A DNA stretch of 64,000 nucleotides from Prunella strophiata. Taxonomy: Eukaryota > Chordata > Aves > Passeriformes > Prunellidae. The position numbers and the translations under genes are program-made. The notes beneath the pieces were generated by a model. That model did not search any database, had not been told where the DNA came from, and saw nothing but the letters and a program-made list of their open reading frames with translations. This document shows positions 1 through 9,600 of the stretch, piece by piece (position 1 is the first letter of the stretch; every line of letters begins with the position of its first letter). Where the stretch lies: NCBI GenBank assembly GCA_036583965.1, contig JAZBQD010000015.1, positions 27,254,310 to 27,318,309 of the forward strand, read 5' to 3'.

Positions 1-1282
1 TAAGAGAAATATTTTATTTTCAAGAACTTCAATGAAGGAACTGTGCCTAATTGAGAACGTTCATACAGAGCTTAGGAATTTCCTTCAAACTGTAATTTCT
101 ATCAATTGTAAGCATTTACACTAAACTCTGGACTTTCCCCCTTATATTTTACTCTCCAGAACACTATCATTCAAATGCAAGATCAGTGGATTTGATCTAT
201 CCCTTATTGCTTCAGAAATCCCTCCTAGATTTTAGAGAAGGGCCATCCTATGCAATATGTATAAAAGAAAATGAGATAACTATGGCTAGATTTTAGTTAG
301 ATAAATAGATTTTCCACCTCACAGGGCTTCAGGCTGAAAATCAATTTTATCATTCTGCATTTTTCTCTCTTAAACTGTTCCTTGCTTGTGAATCTGTGTT
401 CCACTGGAGAACTTTTACAAGTTTCCAGAAGTGGTATACAATATGCAGCTGCCTCATCAAAGGCATCTATTACCATTTTAAATGCCTCACTGTAATCAGT
501 CCTTTTAGATAGGTCTGGCAGATTAACAGATTTTTCAGTGCTTCTGTACCATTTAGTGGTGATGTAAAGCAGGTGACATATCCTTGGATTCCTGGAATTG
601 CTTTAAATGCTTACCTTCATCCCACTCCAAATGCTTTCCAGTTTTTCAGGGAGTGTTTTAGATTGTTCTAATGACAAGACCCCTAACTATTATTTCTTTT
701 CCCTATGTGGTAAATTATAGACAGTGTACTAAAAATTAAGTTCTATTTTTACATAAGTATGTGTAGCACAGCCATGGAGGTTGAAAGAATTATAGCTTGA
801 TATTTTATTGCCAATTATTGATCCTGCATGTATAATTTATAATACTGCATCACACAAATTATGAAGAAATTTGATTTATTGTTGGCATGATTGCTCATTA
901 TATAGCAGTCTTAATTGGTTTTCTCCTAAATTAAAAAAAAAAATGTATGCATATATAAACTGATGTCCTTTTCCTTTTAAAAAAATATTCATGTAAAAGA
1001 TATAAAAATTCTTGACTTGCAGCTAATAATCTAAACTTTCATATCACCATTAGCTGATAAGAAAACTAGTCTGCGGCACAGTGATGTAATGAGACCCAAT
1101 TAATTAATTCTAATACAAAGGTCTGATTTGACTAGAAGAAAACTATGTATTCACCTGGATTTTGTTGTGAGACAAGACCATCAATTTATAAGAAGGAGTC
1201 CAGGCTTTAGTCAAAACTGCTAATCTGGAGCTTGGAAATCTTTTAAATGACAGAACAGCTTTGCAAATGTCTGTGAACTGTT
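1..1282. other. Unique AT-rich non-coding sequence
   Basis: No gene, RNA or repeat could be supported here. The stretch is AT-rich with short A and T runs and no open frame with coding character. It ends where recognisable CR1 LINE sequence begins. Confidence 0.6.
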
Positions 1283-1476
1283 CAGTCCAGAGTGTTGTGC
1301 TGCCATTCAGAAGGATCCTGACAGGCAGGAGAAATGGGCAGAGCATAAAATTCCTGAAATTCAACAAATACAAATGCGGGGTCCTGCACCTGTGGAGGAA
1401 CAATCCCATGCATCAGCACAATCTGAGGCTTGACCTTCTGGGAAGCAGCTCCGAGAACTCTTTTCTTCACAGGAGC
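1283..1476 (+). mobile_element. CR1 LINE fragment, end of reverse-transcriptase ORF
   Basis: This stretch reads as the part of CR1 ORF2 just after the reverse-transcriptase core. In one frame the peptide contains FLKFNKYKCGVLHL, then RNNPMHQH and DLLGSSSEN, which correspond to the conserved CR1 segment around 'KFNK-KC-VLHLG', 'NNPMHQY' and 'DLLESSS'. An upstream part in another frame carries the 'LPFRR-L-GR' remnant, so a frameshift separates the two pieces. The fragment stops abruptly in both directions, with no CR1 3' tail. It is a dead relic that makes no product. The boundaries are approximate. Confidence 0.85.
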
Positions 1477-2269
1477 ATAGTTTTGACAAAAGCAGCTAAA
1501 GATGCAGGTGTTTCTCTTCCTCCTCCCCCCTTTTCAGTGAGACCAGCCAAGGGCACTTTGCATGGTTCCCTTGTGGCAGCTGGGGTTGTAGGGAGCCTGA
1601 TGCCTCATGCACAAACAAGAACCTGACTTTTCTGTCCTGGCACGAGTGCTTAACTACAACCTGACCTGCCACCTTCCATTTCCTTCTGACTATATTTGAA
1701 AGAAAATGGGAAGTGAACTTCCTTCTGTAAATCCTTATTTGCATGATGAGGTTGGAAACATGCATTGTTTTGAGGTTCTCAAATGGAATGGTCACATTCT
1801 TTTCACCAGACAGACTGAGACATGAGGGAAGACCCTAACAAAGCTGAAGAGCCCTGGTGCTAAGGTGCCACCTCAGTTCTGCAGTAGCTGAGCAGGGATT
1901 TTTAGAGTCCTTCACTTGGATGGAAAGTCTTAACTTTTGCCCTGATCCTTGTATAGCTATGTGAGTTGTATTTTGTTACTTCTGTATGTGTGTAAATAGA
2001 CAGATGGACTGTTGCACTATGGATATGCAGGCTTGGTGCTCTATTTTTTGAAAAAAATGGTTCATAAGATGAAATTTAGAAGGATATTGAAAAATAAATA
2101 AGGAAGAAGTAGAAAACTCAAACTAAGGCCTATAACATTTTTAATGTAATTTTTGTTCTTTTTTAAGGTATAAGCAAAGAACACAACCATAGAAAAATGA
2201 TGTAACGTTATGAGATGTCATGATTAAGGCCAATAGAAAAAAAAATATTTTACCTTATAATCAAAGAAT
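1477..2269. other. Unique non-coding sequence
   Basis: The segment is slightly less AT-rich between about 1500 and 1900 but contains no supported feature. The open frames here are under 100 codons, overlap each other on both strands and show no family resemblance. Confidence 0.5.
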
Positions 2270-2360
2270 ATTCCCACTGCTATTACAAATTTTTTCTTTC
2301 TCAAATCTAAGTTACATTCCCACTGCTATTAAGAATTTTTCATTCTCACATCTAAGTTAC
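2270..2360. repeat. Imperfect tandem duplication, two units of about 45 bp
   Basis: Unit one (2270-2315) and unit two (2316-2360) both begin ATTCCCACTGCTATTA and both end TCTAAGTTAC. They differ at a few positions and by 1 bp in length. This is a simple local duplication with no obvious function. Confidence 0.85.
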
Positions 2361-2775
2361 TGAATTATGTCTGAATTTATGTTTCTTTTTTATGGCAGCT
2401 GTTAAAATTGTTTTTAATAAAAAGAAAGCAAAATTCTTTCAAACTGCAGGTGTGATTCATAGTGTTACTGAAAACAATCTGAATCTATTATTGCCAGTAT
2501 TCAGATCAGATTTCATGAAAGAGGTCTTCAATCACACTTAATTAAATACTGAAGAGAGTTCATTTATCTTGTATATATCTTTTTAAAACTAAGGTCTAGA
2601 TTTCAAAGTTGGTCAATATCTCAGCTTTTTTAATTTTTATAAATGTAGCTGCATATGATTTTTCTAATCTAAATCAACTAATGTGAACATAAAACATTTA
2701 AAAGAATCTTAATTTACCTTTAATTTAAGTAAGAATGGGGTTTTTTGGAAACATTGATCCCAGCTACAGGTACTG
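2361..2775. other. Unique AT-rich non-coding sequence
   Basis: I see nothing supportable between the small tandem duplication and the A-rich array. The sequence is ordinary AT-rich DNA. Confidence 0.5.
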
Positions 2776-2945
2776 AAAAAAAAAAAAACAAAAAACAAAA
2801 AAAAAAAAAAAAACAAAAAAAAAAAAAAAAAAACAAAAAAAAAAAAAAAAACAAAAAACAAAAAAAAAAAAAACAAAAAACAAAAAAAAAAAAAAAACAA
2901 AAAAAAAAAAAAACAAAAAAAAAAAAAAACAAAAAAAAAAAAAAA

Positions 2946-3013
<68 letters not shown>

Positions 3014-3178
3014 AAAAAAAAAAAAAAAAAACAAAAAACAAAAAAAAAAAAAAACAAAAAAAAAAAAAAAAAAAAAAACAAAAAACAAAAAAAAAAAAAA
3101 AAAACAAAAAAAAAAAAAACAAAAAAAAAAAAAAAAACAAAAAAAAAAAAAAACAAAAAAAAAAAAAAAAAAACAAAA
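2776..3178 (+). repeat. A-rich array with regularly spaced C (minisatellite-like)
   Basis: About 400 bp consists of A broken only by single C bases. The gaps between successive C bases cluster at 15-20 bp (often 16-18), with several 7-bp gaps and two longer ones of 24 and 31 bp. It therefore behaves like a degenerate array of A(15-17)C units with interspersed A(6)C units, not a simple poly(A) tail. All six-frame 'proteins' here (poly-Lys/Asn one way, poly-Phe/Cys the other) are artefacts. Long poly(dA) tracts are known to resist nucleosomes. The exact length is at risk from sequencing and assembly error. Confidence 0.9.
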
Positions 3179-3211
3179 CCAACCCTGAGAAGAAATATGT
3201 TATGGAAACTG
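3162..3211 (+). repeat. Direct repeat copy 1 (50 bp, exact)
   Basis: The last A-run of the array plus the following 41 bp (including CCAACCCTGAGAAG and TATGTTATGGAAACTG) recurs exactly at 4122-4171. The flanks of the two copies are unrelated beyond this point: copy 1 continues AGCACATC and copy 2 continues CCACTAAA. Confidence 0.95.
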
Positions 3212-3262
3212 AGCACATCACAATCTTACTTTTTGAGTATCTTTTAATATCCTTATTTCTTT

Positions 3263-3268
3263 GGGTTG
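3263..3268 (+). repeat. Target-site duplication, left copy (GGGTTG)
   Basis: GGGTTG lies directly before the TG end of the LTR and matches GGGCTG at the other end with one difference. A 6-bp duplication is typical of ERVK (betaretrovirus-like) insertions. Confidence 0.75.
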
Positions 3269-3906
3269 TGTTGGAGGTCTCTCAGGAGCTCGAGATGACC
3301 CCGATCAGTTAGAAAGTCTCTGTGTCTCAGCCCTGAGAACTGAAGAAGGAGTCAGGAGTCTTCTTGTGCAGTTTTCAAGGTTGTTTATTGTTTGTTATCT
3401 AACAAATTTTCTCCCTGACCTGCCAAGGTCTGTTCAGCAGGCTCAGTCTGAGGCACACTGCCCACCTCTGGGGCAGTGTTGTCTTTTTATACTAAAAACT
3501 ACATGTGTACATTATTTACAGTTACTTTCCGATACCTATCACCCATGTTACACAGCCCAGCTCTACTCTAAACCAATCCAAAAGAAGGTATTTCACTTCC
3601 CATCACCCAGAAGATGAAGGCTATGAAGAAGAGAAAGAAGGACAGAACACACCCAAATTCCTCCATCTTGATCCCCAAACCCTTATTCTAAAAACCCCAA
3701 AATTCTACTTTTTCACCTTGTGATAAACTAATTATTACTCTACTTATTTTTTGTGGCTTGTAACTCTTCATATAAAGTCGGCATTTTTTTCCATGGCTCA
3801 AAATCAAAGGCACAGGGGTCTTGGGCTCTGTGCCAAGGCCTTTGAGCCCTCTGCCAGGGGCTCGAGCCATCCAGGGACAGCCAGAGGGATGTCCTGGGTT
3901 CCAACA
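3269..3906 (-). mobile_element. Solo LTR, ERVK-like, antisense
   Basis: This is a 638-bp solo long terminal repeat with no internal viral genes on either side. It begins TGTTGGA and ends TTCCAACA, a short inverted repeat closing in TG...CA, and is flanked by a 6-bp duplication with one mismatch. Read on the minus strand it has the expected order: U3, a TATAAAA box (complement of 3485-3491), an AATAAA polyadenylation signal (complement of 3384-3389) about 100 bp further on, then a short U5. This fixes the orientation. The overlapping open frames on both strands are chance. Solo LTRs arise by recombination between the two LTRs of a provirus; that history is inference. Confidence 0.88.
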
Positions 3907-3912
3907 GGGCTG
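3907..3912 (+). repeat. Target-site duplication, right copy (GGGCTG)
   Basis: GGGCTG directly follows the CA end of the LTR and matches the left copy GGGTTG with one substitution. Confidence 0.75.
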
Positions 3913-4121
3913 CAATTTAAGTTGAATGTCATTGAATACATTCTTTGAATGAATTCCCATGATCATTGTGCGTGAGCCTATCTGATGATTTATCCAGGTT
4001 TCTGTGGAGATTTTATACTATTTTTTAACTCTGTCATGGTTCCTTTTGTTCAGTTTTGTAAAAATAGTGATCAAGGCTGAGACATGGGAGGATCCAAAAA
4101 AACAAAAAAAAACAAAAAACC

Positions 4122-4171
4122 AAAAAAAAAAAACAAAACCAACCCTGAGAAGAAATATGTTATGGAAACTG
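4122..4171 (+). repeat. Direct repeat copy 2 (50 bp, exact)
   Basis: This is identical to 3162-3211. It too is preceded by A-rich sequence with C interruptions (about 4096-4130), but that A-rich stretch is only some 40 bp, against about 400 bp at copy 1. Confidence 0.95.
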
Positions 4172-4533
4172 CCACTAAATTTAATTGATATCTGATGCTT
4201 CAAGGAAACATTATCAGCTAGCTGCAATTTCATGCAGTTTCTTCAATTATTATTTGGTGAAAAACATTAAAAAACCCAAAAATGAGATATAAGTTAAAAG
4301 TTGAAAATTTTCTAAATGCTATCACAAGGAAAAAAAAAAAAAACACACAAAACCAAAAACACTTGTAACAATATAAAATTCCTGTTTTTATTGTTGTGTT
4401 TTTCCTGAATATTTGACTAATACTTGCAGAATTTCAGTTGGATGATGATGAATCAAGTCATCTTAGGCTGTTATTTTGGTGCTGTTGGAAGCAAGGAAAG
4501 ATTTCCTGGTTCTCCTTGAGATTTCTCTCTTTA

Positions 4534-4536
<3 letters not shown>
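4172..4536. other. Unique non-coding sequence
   Basis: Nothing supportable beyond short A-rich runs near 4330. Confidence 0.5.

Positions 4537-4565
<29 letters not shown>
4537..4565 (+). repeat. Poly-T tract (29 T)
   Basis: An uninterrupted run of 29 T is followed by AG. No A-tailed retroelement body can be recognised beside it, so it is recorded as a mononucleotide repeat. Confidence 0.9.
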
Positions 4566-4567
<2 letters not shown>

Positions 4568-7245
4568 GATCCACTGTTAACAAAGAAACTCACCACATGG
4601 AAACCCATGTATTTGACCTGAAAAAAACTTTGTTTACTGAAAAAATAAACAAGCTATTTGCTTCTGCAGTGTTATGGTTATTAATACTATTCCTTTAGAA
4701 GAAGTAAGCTTGCTACTGAAAAGCAAGATAGCTCTTATGGAAGTTTCTGAGATGATCACAATTGCCGACCAAACAATATAATTTTATTTTGCAGATTTAT
4801 GAGATACAAGAATGCATAGCTTGAATATTATTGTTAAATACTGGTGTAGAGAAAAAGGAAAAATTCCTTAGAAGAATTATTTCCAATAGATTAATTGAAG
4901 AGCATTTATCTAAGCTTTTTAGGACTGACTAAAACAGAAAAAAATCTGCACTGGTAGCATAAAATGTTAGGTGGCTTGATCAGGGATATTTCAGTTGGTA
5001 AACTATATTATTTGAGCCTTTCTGTGAACACACTTTGGCTTCTGAGTAGTGCTTTCTTCATTCCATAATAATAATAATAATAAAAATTTAGACTATCTAT
5101 GGTTTGTTGCATTCTGTTAAAAGACACAAGAAATATAGATCATGACTTTACCACAGGTATTACATAATAATAGATATTTTTGGCAGAAAAAAAATTAATA
5201 ATTTAAAAGTTATTATTTAAAAAAATAATAGATGACCTCCAGGGAAGCTGTGAGTAGTCAGTATCTATCATGAACATCACAATGTTTATGTGAGTTTTCA
5301 TAGTTCCACTGACCAGAGCAAATTATCTTGACATTCTGTGCAGTTTATCTACCACTCAAAGCTTTTATTTAGTTACAGAAAAAGTTGCCTTATCTCGTTC
5401 TAGAAAATAGCATTTCATGAGAATAATACATTAACCTATAGGTAAAATGATCAGGAGAGCCTGGTCTACTAGGGTTACCATGGTTATCTTCCTGATGTTG
5501 AACAGTGCTGTGCTGCAGTCCGCTCAACAGCCCAAAGAGGACTCCAACAACCAGTATTTTAGATCTCTGAAGACCTAGCACTGAAAACATTCACTCAAAT
5601 ACCACTGATAAAATGTCTCAATAAGTTAATAGTGTGATCTCAAATTGTGCTGTAATCTGATACCTTGGGTTTGGTTTGCTTGGGTTTTCTTTAGTACAAA
5701 ACACAATATAGATGCAGTTCAAAAGATGAAGAGTATAAATACATCTTTATTCTATCTTTATGGATAGAATCCTTCCACCTTTCAATTTCTATCCAGAAAG
5801 TCAGTGTGACAAGAAATGCTAAAAATATTGATATATTTTCTCAACTTCAAAACTGTAGCTAAATACTCCCACATCATCATCTCTGAAGCAGAAGAAAGTC
5901 CTGCTTTAGACAGAGCAAATTTTCTGACAATATTAACCCAAATGCTGCAATATAAGGTGAGCTTCTAGTGTCACTCAAAAGCTTTGTCACTAAATTTGCA
6001 ACCTAAAACCTTTAGATTTTAGACTTAGTAGGAAATGGTATGGCCTTCTGAGTAGTCAAAATATAATTTATATCTTATATTATTGCATTTCAGAGGCATT
6101 TCTTCTATTTGCCTAGCTACATTCATATTGCAATTTTAATAAAGGCCTGTAGATATTGTAGAGAAGGGCTTTTCACTCTGCTTAATAAGCTCTTAAACAA
6201 ATATAGAAAATTTTGGCTTTTTTCAAACCTCTGGCTGTTCAGCCTGTGACATGAGGAATACAGGGTATGGTGGTGATTAGTAGGTCTCTGTGCACTTTAA
6301 GTGTGAGGTAGTACAATAAATCACCTGCTTTCAATCATTCTATTTATCAACTTCTAATTAGAACCTTTGCAGCTACACATCCTTTGACCTGAGTTAATTG
6401 ATCATTTATTTTGATTTTAATAGGTTTCATAATAATAACACTTGGCACTAATATAGCACTTGAGATTTTCAAAGTTGAACATTAAGTAATTAACCCATAG
6501 AAAGCCCTTTGGGAGTTAAGAACAGTAAGTAAATATTTTATTCACTTTATAAAACAGGAATTTGGGAAACTTGGAGTGATTTGACCAAGAACAGGGAGTG
6601 AGTGAGAAAAAAACCTCCATAAACAGAATCCAGGAGAAGCTGATAAAGAAGGCTGAAAGTCAATACCAGCATTTTACTGAAAATATTGATAATTTTAAAC
6701 ATTTTATTTCCAGATTTGAACCAAAGCATAGATTTTTTTTTTCTGAAAGAAAAATAAAAATAAAATACAAAAAATGCACTTATATATAGATATGTTAACT
6801 TAAAATTTATGTTTTAAAATAATAGTTTTAAATTAATTAGATTTTTTTTCTTGTTAACATGTCATAAAGCTGGCTCTCTTATAGTTCTATTCTTCGTGGC
6901 ACATCTGTAGCTTTAAAGGAGTCTGTCAAAGTTGCAATAGACAGTAGTAAAACAATTACATAACTTTTAGATTTATTAAAAAGTAAGAAAGGAAGATACT
7001 GCAGAAGGAAATATTTTGTTTCCATGGGGACACTTACTTGAAAATAATGTGATTCCAAAAGTTACAGAAAAGCAGCTTTTTTTTCCATTTAATTAAAATG
7101 TAACTTTAACAGTCAAAATACAAGTCCACATTATCTTGATGTCAGTCAGAGAAGCTAGCACTTAAATTCAGGGACAATAAGTACTCTGACAAGTAATCTA
7201 AAGATATTGTTACTCTAAAAACTATTCTTGACAGATTTTGGCATT
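4566..7245. other. Unique AT-rich sequence with a small (ATA)n
   Basis: There is a short (ATA/AAT) repeat near 5066-5083. Nothing else can be supported: no coding frame with family resemblance, no RNA gene and no recognisable transposon. Confidence 0.5.
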
Positions 7246-7361
7246 GGGTTTTTTTCTCATGTGGGTTTGTTTTCTTTGTTTGGTGGGGTTTTTTTGGTTC
7301 TGTTTTTTGTTTGTTTGTTTGTTTTTTGTTGGTTTTTTGTTTGTTTTTGTATTTTTGTTTT
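7246..7361 (+). repeat. T/G-rich low-complexity tract
   Basis: This strand is almost entirely T and G, with (TTTG) units, and the complement is A and C only. It lies in ordinary AT-rich sequence. The 60-codon frame across it is low complexity, not a gene. Confidence 0.85.
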
Positions 7362-8857
7362 ACATATATTTCCTGAGCACAGTTCAGAGACTATAGACTC
7401 CTTTTATTGAAAAGTCATTACTAAAAATGAGGTTGAATTTTGATTGTTGGTGCTTATCCTTCATTAGTCTTTCATTTCAACTTCTGTTTCCCATTCATCC
7501 TAGCCCCACTGTAGCTTTTTCTCTCTATATGAATTGCAGTGTTGGAAGTTTTCCAGTTTATAACTGGAGGCTGTAACAAGAGTTGGATGGTGGAAAAAAA
7601 ATGTGAGAGCAGGGAAGGAGATAACAGCTGAAATTAAATGCTGACAATATGGGCTAAAGAGCCTGCATGGCTTGTCCTGGGGAGAGCAGTGAGGCAAAAA
7701 AAATCAATGTTTATTGCTAATTAGCAATTAAAATCTTAGCCTTTTATAGCTTATTAAAACATCATATAGAACTAATGGCTATTGAACTCTCAATGAAAAT
7801 TGCACAGTACTTACAGCAACAAAGATTTTTGTTAGGAAACAATGAAGTCCATCAATATTCCTTGCTCTGTTCTGGGTTTCCTAATGAAAGCTCTGACCTC
7901 TGCCTAGATGTGCCACTCCAAAAATGAACCTAGCAGCATTTAAGGTGACAAAATTGACTTTGAGAAGTGGTATCTGACATCAGTGGAAGAGGCTGGCATC
8001 TTGTATTAGTGGTTTTGTAGAATCTACTCTGACAGAAAAAAACATGGCAAAGAGATCATTTCAGTTGCCTGGGACTGGCAGCAGCTGAGATGGTGGAGAT
8101 GATGTAGTAAAAATAGAGGAAATACGACCCATCAGTTTCAAAATATATGGCACAAAAATTATGATGGTACCATTTTTAGTATTCCTTGACTGAATTTTGT
8201 CAAAAAATTTGTATACCCACAGCTCTAAGAGATTTAAAGGAAGAAGGAAACTACTATATGAATTATCACCTTTCATTTAAGTTGAAGTTTGCTAATGCTT
8301 GGGAATAAACAGGTTTTGAGAAGCAAGAGCTTCAAGTCAAGCTGTTTTTTAATTTTTACTTGGAATAAAAATTAGCAGTTTCCAGTACAGGCATGTAAAG
8401 AATAAAATTCACAAGCCTAACAGAAAGTCTGTGTACAAATTACTTCTTTGAGTGAATTCTAGTTTCTAACTTTTCTCTTTCAAATATTGTCACTCATTTT
8501 GCTCATGATTTTGACAGCTGAGAAATTATTATTTTGTTTACATTTTATAAAAAATTTCTCCTAAAATCCTTTATTTCTGGAAAGTAGAACAGAAATCCCA
8601 GCAGAAATATAACAAGCTTTGTTTCCTTTGCTTAGTGTCCAATGTATGATTTCTAAGTACACATCATTTGTTATTACATTTGTGTTAGTGTTTGACTCCA
8701 GGCATCCTCTAAGTTAAAGAAGAAAAATTTGTTGGCTTTTTAGCCTGCAGCTTTGTAAGTTGCTGCAAGAAGCATCAAAGACAAATCACCCAGAAGTGCA
8801 AGGATCAGCTGATGGGAGAGGAATAGCCTATCTTCCACATTATCACAGAGCCCCTCA
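7362..8857. other. Unique AT-rich non-coding sequence
   Basis: No feature could be supported. Confidence 0.5.
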
Positions 8858-9060
8858 TTAGGCATGCTGTGGGAGCGCTGACAGGCGGTGATGGATCAGC
8901 AGGCTCTGCCGCGCCGAGCTGCGCGGGAAATCCAGCCAGTGCTGCCTTAGTGCTGGCATCCACCAGGCAGTGTTCAGTGGGAACAGCACACCACCGAGCA
9001 CTTCACAGGCTGCAGCAGCACCTCCCACTCAAATGTGCTCGCTGCCATTCTGCCTGAGCT
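8858..9060. other. Small GC-rich patch with a CpG cluster
   Basis: The base composition rises sharply, and seven CpG dinucleotides fall within about 50 bp (8876-8925), around CTGCCGCGCCGAGCTGCGCG. CpG is otherwise rare in this window. A 62-codon plus frame covers it, but I recognise no protein. It could be a short conserved regulatory element, a remnant of a promoter, or part of a decayed repeat. The sequence alone does not decide. Confidence 0.4.
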
Positions 9061-9600
9061 CTCCAACATTCTCAGAGTGGAAATGTTCACATGAAGTGAC
9101 ACTGCAGTGATGTACTCCAGAAGTGAAGCCTTTCAGAATGCAAAGCAGCAGTAAAAACAGCAAAGATGATCAATAGCAGCTCTATGATCAATATTGTAAT
9201 GTCCATTTCTGAAGCCTTCTGTCATTTTTGCAGGACCCATAGCATAGTACTGGCTGCCCAGGAGGATGTTCTTTAGCCAGATCTGTGCTTGGATGTAGTT
9301 CATGACATGACATAGAAAAAAATTGACCTGACATATTTAGCTTGCTGACAAAGTGCCAGTGAAGAAACAAGAGTGATAGGGGTGGATCAGCTTGTACCAC
9401 TTGAAGAATCACTGCAAAAGGAAGAGGTCAACAGTGTCCTCCACCTCTGCAAAACTCCTGGACTGAAAGCTGTCTATAATTGTCCACAGCTATTAGCTGT
9501 GATATAAAATTGTTATTTTTACTACCTACTGTTGCATTTCTGCTCAGGATGTGTGGAAAGAAGAGGGACTTTAGCTCCAGTAGTAGGCAGAACTTTCCTT
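9061..9600 (-). other. Possible decayed coding sequence (unrecognised)
   Basis: Read on the minus strand, a 74-codon frame (9188-9412) ends just before a stretch in another frame (about 9141-9200) that encodes a hydrophobic run, TILIIELLLIIFAVFTAAL, resembling a membrane segment. A frameshift would be needed to join them, and I recognise no family. It could be a degraded pseudogene or chance. Confidence 0.2.

Noticed and set aside
2709..3221. Long frames on both strands rich in Lys/Asn or Phe/Cys (up to 170 codons)
   Set aside because: They are translations of the A-rich array and have no start or codon pattern of a gene.
3269..3906. Full provirus at the ERVK site
   Set aside because: No viral genes lie on either side and the duplication abuts a single LTR, so it is a solo LTR.
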